64,000 nt of DNA from Bemisia tabaci (taxonomy: Eukaryota > Arthropoda > Insecta > Hemiptera > Aleyrodidae): NCBI RefSeq assembly GCF_918797505.1, contig NC_092793.1:90904411-90968410 (forward strand), in the 5' to 3' direction. A program made the translations under genes and the position numbers. This document shows positions 11,041 to 21,125 of this stretch, piece after piece (position 1 is the stretch's first letter; every line of letters starts with the position of its first letter). The notes under the pieces were generated by a model. It was not told the origin of the DNA. It did no database searches and was given only the letters and a program-made list of their open reading frames with translations.

Positions 11041-11893
11041 ATCGAATTTTGAGCGCTCCCGAGCCAATTGGGACCATAGTGGGGAGGCAGCTTTGCCGCA
11101 AGGGTCCACAATACACTAGATCACGCGATAATTTATCGCGGGAAATTGTGGAAGGCCTTCTCGATTTATGGAACGTGATCACGCGATAAATCATCGCGTG
11201 AAAATGTGGAAGCGTCCCACATTTTGTGGAAATTTTTCTTTCTTTCTTTCTTTTCTCGCTCTTCACTTCGAATCTCATATTCTTGTACCGAAACATTGTG
11301 GAAGAGTTTTCACATGTGTGGCCAGAATACTGAGGAAGGGTTTCCGTTTCCAGTCTCCACAATTTGACGGAATTATTGTGGAAAGGCTTTCCACAATCTT
11401 TCACAAAGTTAGAAGGGTTTCCACAATTTTCTACAGAATATAGAACACCCTGCATATCTCAATTCTTCCATCTAATCTTGTATCTAAAACTCTAAATACA
11501 TTGTTATTGCGTTACCACTAATACTTGCTTTTGGTACGAGTCAACAACCCTCCTCGTTCCAAATTCCCCACCAAAAAAAAGAAAAAAGAAAAAAAAAATA
11601 AATAAAAAAGTCAACACTTTCTGTGGAAGGGGTCACGAAATTGTGGAAATTTTTTTCAATTTTTTTGTGGAAGAGGAAAAGCTTATTGTGCGAAATTGTG
11701 GAAGCATAGTACAATGTGTACCCCTGCTTGCCGCTCCCGTCAACTCTCATCCTCCATCCATTTTTCCGCTCATCTTTTTACTTCGCTCCCTATCTGTCTA
11801 CGTTTCTTCTTTTTTCACTCATTAACTTTTCCAGTGCCTAAATTAGCCGCTATGTGCATACACCCTAGTGCCCTGTAGGTAAATCCGGCCCTG
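11041..11893. mobile_element. 5'-truncated hAT copy (CAGGGCCGG family)
   Basis: The right part (11734-11893) matches the right end of the element at 338-2186 and ends TAAATCCGGCCCTG. A short stretch (about 11050-11099) matches sequence just upstream. The two are split by an insertion at 11100-11727. The left end is gone. Confidence 0.75.
11100..11727. mobile_element. TTGTGGAA-repeat element inserted in the hAT copy
   Basis: Flanked by TTGCCGC on both sides (11093-11099, 11728-11734); an 8-bp reading has one mismatch. The ends are loosely inverted (AAGGGTCCACAAT against ATTGTGTACCCCT). The interior holds many TTGTGGAA or TTTCCACAA words and several CACGCGATAA or TTATCGCG words. No credible ORF. 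Confidence 0.55.
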
Positions 11894-11982
11894 ATCAGAA
11901 GGGTGGCTTCATTTATAGCTGTGACGTAGAGAAGTACATTTCAACGCTTGGTACCACCTTCTGTATTTTCTCTATGATTGAT

Positions 11983-11988
11983 TTTAAT
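11983..11988 (-). promoter_or_regulatory. candidate Sgf11 poly(A) signal (ATTAAA)
   Basis: Minus-strand ATTAAA about 60 bases past the Sgf11 stop codon. It is the nearest canonical variant; no transcript evidence is available. Confidence 0.35.
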
Positions 11989-12050
11989 TAACTATAGGCT
12001 AATGTATCGTCATGATCCGTATGCATTTCGAAGATAATTTTGAAGTTTAC

Positions 12051-12758
12051 CTAAGGGGTGCTGGCTTTCAACTTACTTTTTGACTTCTCTTTCTTCCTAC
12101 TCAAAGGAGAATCTGTCAAGTACATACAAGTGTTGGTCTCAGTATCCCAAGTGCGGCTAGAAGAATCTAGAGATAGAAGAGTAGCAAGGTTATCCACTGA
12201 TTCAACATTGATAGGAGCAATATCGCTGGGAACAGAAGCTTTGGGACGTGGTCCTTTCTTAGTCTTCTTCTTCTTCAGGTCTAGTTTCTTGGATGTTTTC
12301 TGTTTCTCACTGCATATCTGCCAATCTTCATCGTCATCACTCATCGTTTCAATGTAGGAGCTTTCCTTCCCAGTATTAGCAATTCGCTGACTTGCAATTC
12401 GAGAGCTATTCCGCTTCATTCCCATACAGCACTCTAGGTGGGGTGCGAATTTAGATGGAAGTATACGCCCTCGGTTACAATTGGGACATACACATTTCAC
12501 AGCTTTTTTCAGATGCTGTGCAGCTGAGGTTACGGTCATGTCAGGAGTTGATTCAGTTAACAAGGGTTCATCGTTTTCAGGCGAATACTTCCCGAGGCTA
12601 GCATTGTGGTGAATTTCAAAGATGCACTCTAAGATAGATTCATCAAGCAAATTATCATATACATACTTCGACACGTTATCAGCTGTTTCAGATTGTTGTA
12701 AGAACAGATGAACGAAGTCACTTTTCAGCCGATCAAGTTTTGAACAGTCTTCAGACAT
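12051..12758 (-). CDS. Sgf11: SAGA-associated factor 11 (histone H2B deubiquitinase module)
   Basis: 235 residues, uninterrupted. In known family members Sgf11/ATXN7L3 links the ubiquitin protease Nonstop/USP22 to ENY2 and ataxin-7 in the SAGA deubiquitinase module, which removes ubiquitin from histone H2B in the nucleus. Residues 15-53 form the hydrophobic N-terminal helix that wraps ENY2 (FVHLFLQQ, then ILECIFEIHHNASLG). Residues 89-120 are the SGF11 zinc finger, with Cys91, Cys94, His107 and Cys111 (CPNC, then FAPHLECCMGM) and the conserved NSSRIASQRIAN that follows. The tail is acidic (SDDDEDW) then lysine-rich. The ATG at 12756-12758 is the first in frame and opens MSEDCSKLD; the frame stays open upstream only through non-ATG codons. 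The ORF is intronless. A transposon end (J) lies 64 bp upstream, so the promoter is either very short or lies inside or beyond the element. Confidence 0.9.
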   Translation of the reverse strand: MSEDCSKLDRLKSDFVHLFLQQSETADNVSKYVYDNLLDESILECIFEIHHNASLGKYSPENDEPLLTESTPDMTVTSAAQHLKKAVKCVCPNCNRGRILPSKFAPHLECCMGMKRNSSRIASQRIANTGKESSYIETMSDDDEDWQICSEKQKTSKKLDLKKKKTKKGPRPKASVPSDIAPINVESVDNLATLLSLDSSSRTWDTETNTCMYLTDSPLSRKKEKSKSKLKASTP

Positions 12759-12822
12759 ATTAACCACGCGTAGACACCAAAGCACGTGATAACTTGTTAT
12801 TATCAGAGGCAAGAAAAATTAC

Positions 12823-15169
12823 TAGCTATGTTTATGCGAGCCTCTTAACCTAACTTCAATCGAAACCTGAGTTTGAAACCAAGGTTCAAATCACGGCATA
12901 AACGATACGGAACTAACGAAATGTAGGTTTCCGAAATTTGTGTTTGAAACCTTATTTTACACTAAAGACTAGGTTTTCGCACTCCGCATAAACGAACCGG
13001 AGGTTGAAATTAGTTGAAATTCGACTTCAAATGCGATTTTCAGGTGCGCGATCGGCAATATGGCGGATTTATTATCATAACGTTCGTAAACAACTGGTGC
13101 TTATCCCACGATTTAGCGTTAATTTTGTCATTATTCAACATTTTTTACAATCATAATTTTACTATAATTGTTGCTTAAGCACTTTCACGTGATTCCTTCA
13201 GTTATATGTGGCTTACTTATCCTTATTTAGCTAAACGTAGGACGTTATTTTCTAGTGAAGGTGTTTAGTGTCAGATGGAATCCAGGCTTATTACTGCTTT
13301 TCCAGATAATTCTTGCAACTCTAATCAACATTTTATGACTACAGAAGCAAAGCAAGCAAAGAGCTTTACAGGCTACAATTGAGTAATAGCCTTACCTACC
13401 AGTTCATCATCTGCGGAGAACTTTTTTACTGTATCCAAACGATTTGCCTAAGATTTCAAGATAAGGCACCATGCTTCCCTTTAAGTAGTGCACCGAATTT
13501 TTTCATTTCAATCTACCGATTAAATCTAAAATCTGATCCAGTCAGAGCTGCATAGCTCTTGAATTTGTGTGTTATCCGTGTATCTATTTCCTGGTTGTCC
13601 TACTGGAAGTGTGACTCCAGCCACAACCGTGACCTGCTGACTTATTTCTTTGATCCAATCTCTTGTAAATGATGACTCAAATTCTGAAGCCATCATTTAT
13701 TGAAACTAGTTCAAAGTTATTGCTCCAAAGTATCGTCACTCTTCTCATACTGATGCAGAAGGAAGGAGATTCTTCGGTGAGTGCTCTGTGATCTAAGATT
13801 TTCAATTTGAGATAAGAATAAGGTTTTTATTGAGGCGTGTAACAATTTTTGGTCGTTGAACCACTTGTCATAATTGAGTTTTGGCGTTAGAGATGCATCA
13901 ACTGTGGAAAGTGGCTCTGCCTGTGCAAAAATATCTTGTGACAGCAGTGAATGTTAGTAAATGCGCTTTACAGATAGACTGAGAGCTCCAGATTCCAATC
14001 TAACTGAATTATTAAATTCAGAAGGATTTTTGAATTGAGTTCATATCGAATCTCAGTAGGAGAATAATATACAGTCTAAGCGAAAGAATATCAATGGTAA
14101 GGTTGGGTTTGTGTCTTAGATTAGTGAAATGCAATGGCAGGTTCTGAAATCTTGTTTGTCAGTTGCTCTTTAAGTACATGAGTCACCTTTGAAAATCAAG
14201 TTTAAGGAAAACACACATAGGTAGGCAAACAGTGGTAGGTAGCTTGCCTATTTTCTTCCTGTCTTGCTCATGGACTCGGAGAGCAGTCGGAAAGAGGGGT
14301 GCGAGAAACAGGATTTCAGCGCGTGTCTCTGGGAATGTGGAAATTCAGAATTTGTGAAGCGTCACCAGTTTGTTGAGATTGTCACCGTCCATTGCCTCAA
14401 GAGGATTTAGACGCTTCTGCTTCAGCGATACATTGTTGACCTATCAATATCTGCTTATTTTGATCATATCGTGAAGGAGGAATTCCCATAAGTATATCCC
14501 GATTCTTTATTTGTTTCACTACAATAATGGCAGACACACAATCTTTACAACAGCATGGAGTGAAGGTGCGGTGCTTTACTGGATTAGCACTCCTACACTT
14601 TCAATGCCTATATCTAAGTACCTATTGTAAGATCATTAGAAGCTCAATCAACAACATGATGAATTTCTGCGCCTGCCATAATTATTTTTAACATCACTAA
14701 AAATTACCTATGGCAACTTTTCTGAACTCAGAATATAAGCTCGAGCATGATTTGGAGGGTTGTTGAGATTAGGTATTCATTCAATTTTAAAGATGAACGT
14801 GAAATGATGAAACATCTACTGTCATTTTTCCAACTGTTGCTCAGAAAGTCAGTAAAGGCTTTTCTAGTGAAGATGAAGCCTCCGCTTATATATTGTGGAA
14901 AAATTGAACATACACAGGTTAAAAGAGTAATACCTAATAATTTATTGAATCAATTCATAGTGGAAAAATGAAGTATAGCTTGTGAAAATGGCGCCAACAT
15001 GAAATTCAAGTTCAATCGAAAATATGCGCATAAACAGCGCCAAAATCGGAAAGTTTGATTTCCCGCGAAAGTCGGGTTACAGCGCCCGCATAAACCCGAC
15101 GGAGGAAACTTGCATTACAAACTCGGGTTTCATGAAACCCCGGTTTCGAGCCTCGCATAAACGTAGCTA
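12823..15169. mobile_element. element J, copy 1 (TAGCTAYGTTTATGCGAG TIR), 2.35 kb
   Basis: Left end TAGCTATGTTTATGCGAG, right end the complement of TAGCTACGTTTATGCGAG. Both ends carry extra GCATAAAC words (for example about 12895, 12987, 15024 and 15088), a spaced subterminal array. TACTA can be read next to both ends, but the exact duplication is ambiguous. No transposase ORF is readable. A partial copy is at 34967-35490, and an inverted copy starts at 62344 and runs off the window. Confidence 0.75.
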
Positions 15170-15252
15170 CTAACTTTAGCGACAGATAGCAATGAATTAA
15201 GGTTTGTTTATCTACAGCTGCGTGAAGTTAGAGTCCCTTTATACCAAGAGCT

Positions 15253-16006
15253 CATAGAGAAAAAAAAGGAGGTGTTTGCATCTTGAGGACAGGGACGAGT
15301 TCTATAGGACGCCGTTCTGTTGTGAGCGGGTGATTGCAGCGCATTCTCGCGTAGGATCCTAGTCAACTCAGAGGATCCTTCCCCCCGAACCTCGACTCAT
15401 CCATCGCCCGCTCCAAAAGTGAGGTTAAGCCGGAGATTGAAAAATAACACATAAGGCGGCTGAATTCTTGAAAAATAAGTATATTTTTGGCGTTTTTCGA
15501 CCCCTTTTGACAAGGTAGGGCTCGCCGCATGTATTAGAACGGTGAAAAATTCGATTTTTTGCAGTTATACGCGATCCTACGGATTTTAATGAAGTCCAAC
15601 AACTGATAACAGCAGTGAGTTGCGAGGATCCTACGCGAGAATGCAGCACTAGTACCTGCTCACGAATTTTTACATTGACTCTTACGGGAGTCCAGGGTCC
15701 TATAGAACTGGTCCCTGTTGAGGATTTGTACCCACCTACGTCATCAATGTAAACAAGACGCTCGTTGAGGGTTATGTTGACGCTGTAAAAACGGACCATA
15801 ATGTCCGATTTTTTTACTTAAATCAACTCTTTATTTAATTTCAAGCACTTTTTATAGAATGACTTTTTCCCTTAAATTACACCATTTCCAAAAAAATCGA
15901 CAGGATAAAAACGTCGCTGTACCCAATGACGTCATCAAAGCTATAGATACTCTATGAAAAATTCCAAGATGCCCGAAATGCAAACACCTCCTTTTTTTTC
16001 TCTATG
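15253..16006. mobile_element. MULE-like MITE (CATAGAGAAA family), copy 2
   Basis: Same ends and core as 2626-2928. The 9-bp target duplication CCAAGAGCT is perfect once the Q copy at 16009-16900 is taken out: CCAAGAGCT precedes 15253 and follows at about 16903. A 9-bp TSD is the Mutator-superfamily hallmark. A 428-bp element has inserted near its left end. Confidence 0.82.
15290..15717. mobile_element. 428-bp TIR element (CAGGGACGAGTTCTATAGG)
   Basis: Inverted ends: CAGGGACGAGTTCTATAGGA, and GTCCTATAGAACTGGTCCCTG less its final bases. TTGAGGA is duplicated on both sides (15283-15289, 15718-15724), 7 bp as read, so a hAT-type 8-bp event with one changed base is likely. A second internal inverted pair, GCATTCTCGCGTAGGATCCT and complement, lies inside the TIRs. 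Confidence 0.75.
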
Positions 16007-16008
16007 CC

Positions 16009-16900
16009 TAGAGTCCCTTTATACCCAGAGTTACGACAACTCACTTTTGGTTGGGCCAGGATTGGGCTGAAAGTGGCCTAAAAAAAAAATCCAATTCTGA
16101 TTGGTTCTCGCTCATGGAGGCCGAAACGAGTGCACCAAGATGGCGGTACCTCGAATGTGAACAAGAATAATGAAAATATCACCTAATTGTGGTTTATCAA
16201 GAGTAAATTGTCATTTCCATCGGTCCAAAATGAAAAGAGATTAAGAAATTATTCACAAACCAATCTCATTTTCTTTTTAATTGATCAATTTGTTGATGTT
16301 GTTGTTTTTGTGTGACAGACATCGCAGGATTCCTGATCCTTATCCCCCAATATCGTTCGTTTGAGTGCACTAGAGTCCCTTTATACCCAGAGTTAAGACA
16401 ACTCACTTTTGGTTGGGCTGAAAGTGGCCTAAAAAAAAATCCAATTCTGATTGGTTCTCGCTCATGGAGGCCGAAACGAGTGCACCAAGATGGCGGTACC
16501 TCGAATGTGAACAAGAATAATGAAAATATCACCTAATTGTGGTTTATCAAGAGTAAATTGTCATTTCCATCGGTCCAAAATGAAAAGAGATTAAGAAATT
16601 ATTCACAAACCAATCTCATTTTCTTTTTAATTGATCAATTTGTTGATGTTGTTGTTTTTGTGTGACAGACATCGCAGGATTCCTGATCCTTATCCCTCAA
16701 TATCGTTCGTTTGGGTGCACTCGTTTCGGCCTCCATGGCCAGCCAAGGCCGGCTGCCAGTCAGCTGATAATCGAGTTGTCTTAACTCTGGGTATAAAGGG
16801 ACTCTAGAGTGCACTAGTTTCGGCCTCCATGGCCAGCCAAGGTCGGCTGCCAGTCAGCTGATAATCGAGTTGTCGTTACTCTGGGTATAAAGGGACTCTA
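16009..16900. mobile_element. Q-family hAT MITE, copy 1 (hosts copy 2)
   Basis: TAGAGTCCCTTTATACCC ends in inverted orientation. TCTATGCC is present at both borders if four TIR bases (TCTA) collapsed by slippage. The interior includes the conserved phrase ACCAAGATGGCGGTACC and a core ending TGTGACAGACATCGCAGG. Another Q copy (16371-16806) lies inside. No ORF. Confidence 0.8.
16371..16806. mobile_element. Q-family hAT MITE, copy 2 (nested in copy 1)
   Basis: 436 bp, full length. A perfect 8-bp duplication, GAGTGCAC, flanks it (16363-16370, 16807-16814), and uninserted Q copies read straight through this point. This fixes the family as hAT-like. Confidence 0.92.
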
Positions 16901-16956
16901 TGCCAAGAGCTAAGACAACTCGATTATCAGCTGACTGGCAGCCGCAGAGAGTATAG

Positions 16957-17159
16957 CAAGGCGGATAAAGAATGGTGGTCGCATTTCGATTTTGGCTGCC
17001 ATCTTGAAGCGTTGTGACGTCAGGAGGGTACGGGTTTTGCCGTGCAATCCGAGGTTGAGTCGGCCCCCCCGGCCTCGGCCAGCCCATGTACCCGATGTAC
17101 CCGATACCGTGTGACGTCCAGAGGGTACGAAATGCGACCACCATTCTTTATCCGCCTTG
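16957..17159. mobile_element. 203-bp MULE-like MITE (CAAGGCGGATAAAG family), copy 1
   Basis: Inverted ends CAAGGCGGATAAAGAATGG and complement. A perfect 9-bp duplication, AGAGTATAG, flanks it (16948-16956, 17160-17168). The interior contains GTGACGTC on both sides and GGCCTCGGCC near the centre. Confidence 0.9.
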
Positions 17160-17642
17160 AGAGTATAGAAGGTTGCGTACGTTGGCGCGAGAGTGCGCGG
17201 CGAGCGGAATCCCATACCACTGCGCTGATTGGCTAAGCGAGAGTTGCGGACGGACGGTGTATAAAAAATTGCCTACGTGGAGGTGGTCCGGCAGCAACAT
17301 ACCCGCCGCTAGTCACTGGAAAACAATAGAAAATAGTAGTTGCGTACGTTGCCAGCGAGCGCGCTGCGAGCGCTTCTGTTTCAATTACCTCGAGTTAGGT
17401 TCAAGAATAATTTGTTATTGTCATCGGTCCAAAATGAAAATAGATTAAGAAATTATTCACAAACCAATCTCATTTTCTTTTTAATTGATCAATTTGTTGA
17501 TGTTGTTGTTTTTGTGTGACAGACATCGCAGGATTCCTGATCCTTATCCTTATGCCTCAATATCGTTCGTTTGGGTGCACTCGTTTCGGCCTCCATGGCC
17601 AGCCAAGGCCCGGCCGGCTGCCAGTCAGCTGATAATCGAGTT

Positions 17643-18402
17643 CAGAGATGGAAAGTGAAATTTCACAAGGCCCGAATAAATTTCAAAAAAATTGAAATTT
17701 GTTGATTTTTCAAAGAAATATTGTTACTAAGCCTCGGAAACGGTTCAGATGATCCTCCTGCTGATGCAGCAGAATATGGCCCACTAATGAGATGCTACAC
17801 CCAAAGGAGGGGGCACAAGGGGGGTTTTAGAGAAAGTTAGCCCTAACCTAACCTCCAAACCAAATGTAAACAGACATGTACCCAGCAAATCGCGTGGCCC
17901 GTGGCCGTGGACAAGATTATAAGAACATCACACCCTTTTAGAAACGTTTTACTTTAGTACTTTTATGTTTTCAGAGATGTGAATAATGGCGAAAAAGCCG
18001 AAAAGCCGTGCTCGGCTTCATTTTGGTATAAAAAAGTCCCCCCCCCCCCTCATAAAAAAACTAGTATTTTCATGCCGACGCGTGGAGGAAATTGTTCTTG
18101 TGGTGGAGCGGAGGCACTCAAGTGTCAATGATGCATTACTTACGAAAATTAAGGACCCATGACTTACATAAGTGACATCTGACATGACACCGAAATCTTC
18201 GTGATAAAAAACTGAGCTGCTGGAAGAGTGGGTGGTGAGGTTAGGTTAGGTCAGGGGGGGCTGAAAAATCTCAATATCGAGAATCACCGTTTCTAGGCGT
18301 TTCTTGGCCTCTTGAATGTATCCTCAAAAGTTTCATGAAATTTCATGAAATTTCACGCGTGAAATTTCACTCGAATAAATTTCATGAAATTTTCCATCTC
18401 TG
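17643..18402. mobile_element. hAT element, CAGAGATGG family, copy 1
   Basis: Ends CAGAGATGGAAA and TTTCCATCTCTG. A perfect 8-bp duplication, ATCGAGTT, flanks it (17635-17642, 18403-18410). Subterminal DNA repeats GAAATTTCA and TTTCATGAAATTT. 760 bp, a shorter deletion form of the 1.2-kb copy at 19496. No transposase. Confidence 0.92.
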
Positions 18403-18423
18403 ATCGAGTTGTCTTAACTCTGG

Positions 18424-19325
18424 TAGAGTCCCTTTACACCCAGAGTTACGACAACTCAATTTTGGTTGGGCCAGGGTTGGGCTGAAAGTGGCCTAAAAAA
18501 AAATCCAATTCTGATTGGTTCTCGCTCATGGAAGCCGAAACGAGTGCACCAAGATGGCGGTACCTCGAATGTGAACAAGAATAATGAAAATATCACCCAA
18601 TTGTGGTTTATCAAGAGTAAATTGTTATTTCCATCGGTCTAAAATGAAAATAGATTAAGAAATTATTCACAAACCAATCCCATTTTCTTTTTAATTGATC
18701 AATTTGTTGATGTTGTTGTTTTTGTGTGACAGACATCGCAGGATTCCTGATCCTTATCCCTCATTATCGTTAGAGTCCCTTTATACCCAGAGTAACGACA
18801 ACTCGATTATCAGCTGACTGGCAGCCGACCTTGGCTGGCCATGGAGGCCGAAACTAGTGCACTCAAACGAACGATATTGAGGGATAAGGATCAGGAATCC
18901 TGCGATGTCTGTCACACAAAAACAACAACATCAACAAATTGATCAATTAAAACGAAAATTAGATTGGTTTGTGAATAATTTCTTAATCCATTTTCATTTT
19001 AGACCGATGGAAATAACAATTTACTCTTGATAAACCACAATTAGGTAATATTTTCATTATTCTTGTTCACATTCGAGGTACCGCCATCTTGGTGCACTAG
19101 TTTCGGCCTCCATGAGCGAGAACCAATCAGAATTGGATTTTTTTTTAGGCCACTTTCAGCCCAATCCTGGCCCAACCAAAAGTGAGTTGTCGTAACTCTG
19201 GGTATAAAGGGACTCTAATTATCGTTCTTTTGGGTGCACTCGTTTCGGCCTCCATGGCCAGCCAAGGCCGGCTGCCAGTCAGCTGATAATCGAGTTGTCT
19301 TAACTCTGGGTATAAAGGGACTCTA
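18424..19325. mobile_element. Q-family hAT MITE, copy 3 (hosts copy 4)
   Basis: Starts TAGAGTCCCTTTACACCC and ends GGTATAAAGGGACTCTA. No clean target duplication is seen at its outer borders: the left side joins a truncated Q end, the right an L-repeat fragment. Copy 4 lies inside, inverted. Confidence 0.78.
18771..19217. mobile_element. Q-family hAT MITE, copy 4 (nested, inverted)
   Basis: 447 bp, opposite orientation to its host. A perfect 8-bp duplication, ATTATCGT, flanks it (18763-18770, 19218-19225). Confidence 0.92.
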
Positions 19326-19327
19326 GT

Positions 19328-19387
19328 TGGGCGATGGCTGTTGACTTCCACATTCAGCTGCTAAATTCAGCGTCTGATTGCGGCATG
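19328..19387. repeat. L-repeat end fragment
   Basis: About 60 bp matching the right end of the L repeats at 22491 and 42187 (GTTGACTTCCACATTCAGC, then TGATTGCGGCA). The rest of the repeat is absent. Confidence 0.6.
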
Positions 19388-19495
19388 AGCCGACTCCCCC
19401 GGCCTCGGCCGGCCGGCCCATATACCCGATGTACCCGATACCGTGTGACGTCCAGAGGGTACGAAATGCGACCACCATTCTTTATCCGCCTTGAC
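19388..19495. mobile_element. fragment of the CAAGGCGG MULE-like MITE
   Basis: The right half only, ending at TTATCCGCCTTG. The hAT copy at 19496 inserted at its end, and GCCTTGACTTC resumes after 20709. Confidence 0.7.
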
Positions 19496-20709
19496 CAGAG
19501 ATGGAAAGTGAAATTTCACGTTTTGAAATTTCATGAAATTTCACGTGAAATTTCATGAAATTTCACAAGGCCCGAATAAATTTCAAAAAAATTGAAATTT
19601 GTTGATTTTTCAAAGAAATATTGTTACTAAGCCTCGGAAACGGTTCAGATGATCCTCCTGCTGATGCAGCAGAATATGACCCACTAATGAGATGCTACAC
19701 CCAAAGGAGGGGGCACAAGGGGGGTTTTAGAGAAAGTTAGCCCTAACCTAACCTCCAAACCAAATGTAAACAGACATGTACCCAGCAAATCGCGTGGCCG
19801 TGGACAAGATTATAAGAACATCACACCCTTTTAGAAACGTTTTACTTTAGTACTTTTATGTTTTCAGAGATGTGAATAATGGCGAAAAAGCCGAAAAGCC
19901 GTGCTCGGCTTCATTTTGGTATAAAAAAGGGTAATCCATAACAACCCAAAAAAAAATGTTTTTACAAATAAAATTAAAGTTACTTACGTTTGGAATTACT
20001 TGATAAAATTCAAGATGATTGAAAACAATCCATTTTTGAAACTGAGATTTCCGACTCTAGTTTTTTTTTTTAGTTTTTACTTTTTGCCCTATAACGGTGC
20101 TTTGGCCTTAGTGCATAGGCACAAACAGCCACTAACTAACCGACTCTAAAATATATATGTTGGCAGTTTGGCACTGCTGAGAATAATCTTTATAGTATAA
20201 TTGTTAAATATGTAGGACATTAAGTTGGTTCAGAAATATACCACTAAAAGTGCCGTTTTTTTAGCATTACAATTTTTAGCATCAATTTCTCCAACGTTTC
20301 TCAAATAAAAGTCCCCCCCCCCCCCTCATAAAAAAAACTAGTATTTTCATGCCGATGCGTGGAGGAAATTGTTCTTGTGGTGGAGCGGAGGCACTCAAGT
20401 GTCAATGATGCATTACTTACGAAAATTAAGGACCCATGACTTACATAAGTGACATCTGACATGACACCGAAATCTTCGTGATAAAAAACTGAGCTGCTGG
20501 AAGAGTGGGTGGTGAGGTTAGGTTAGGTCAGGGGGGGCTGAAAAATCTCAATATCGAGAATCACCGTTTCTAGGCGTTTCTTGGCCTCTTGAATGTATCC
20601 TCAAAAGTTTCAATAAATTTCATGAAATTTCGTGAAATTTCATGAAATTTCATGAAATTTCACGCGTGAAATTTCACTCGAATAAATTTCATGAAATTTT
20701 CCATCTCTG
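19496..20709. mobile_element. hAT element, CAGAGATGG family, copy 2
   Basis: 1.2 kb. A perfect 8-bp duplication, GCCTTGAC, flanks it (19488-19495, 20710-20717). It contains a block (about 19928-20310) missing from copy 1 but present in copy 3 (36439-37581), so copy 1 is an internal-deletion derivative. Subterminal TTTCATGAAATTTCA repeats are more numerous at the left than in copy 1. No intact ORF. Confidence 0.92.
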
Positions 20710-20756
20710 GCCTTGACTTCTGTTGGTAGTCTATTTATTCTATGTATGTCATAAGT

Positions 20757-20949
20757 CAAGGCGGATTAAGAATGGTGGTCGCATTTCGTACCCTCTGGAC
20801 GTCACACTGTATCGGGTACATGGGCCGGCCGAGGCCGGGGGGGTCGGCTCAACCTTAGATTGCACGGCAAAACCAGTACCCTCCTGACGTCACATCGCTT
20901 CAAGATGGCAGCCAAAATCGAAATGCGACCACATTCTTTATCCGCCTTG
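20757..20949. mobile_element. MULE-like MITE (CAAGGCGGAT family), copy 3
   Basis: 193 bp, inverted relative to copy 1. Flanks GTCATAAGT and GTCATATGT are a 9-bp duplication with one change. It ends about 175 bp upstream of the HSD17B10 start codon. Confidence 0.85.
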
Positions 20950-21125
20950 GTCATATGTACAATTCTGAGTCGACCACGTGAATCTCCGGTCCGTAGGTAC
21001 ATGTTATAACAAGGAAAACTTTTCATTACATACTGTATTAGTGAATAACTTAGTCTTCTTAAACATCCGTCGTCCGTAGAATTGTTTTCTAAATTTTCCG
21101 GAGAAATTCATCGCGGTTGAAAGTC

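Larger units (their letters stand above)
15229..18423. mobile_element. outer Q-family (hAT) copy, heavily interrupted
   Basis: Starts TAGAGTCCCTTTATACC at 15229 and is split by a MULE-like element (15253-16006). It resumes at 16901 with CCAAGAGCTAAGACAACTCG, is split again by a 203-bp MITE (16957-17159), shows normal Q sequence at about 17405-17642, is split by a hAT (17643-18402), and stops at AACTCTGG where another Q copy abuts. The last 16 or so bases of its right end are missing. Sequence at 17169-17400 is foreign to the other Q copies. Confidence 0.65.

Noticed and set aside
12058..12357. Plus-strand ORF opposite Sgf11
   Set aside because: A shadow of the Sgf11 coding strand with no recognisable domain.
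17100..17400. CpG-rich stretch as a promoter or CpG island
   Set aside because: It lies inside nested MITEs and repeat filler, with no gene start nearby.
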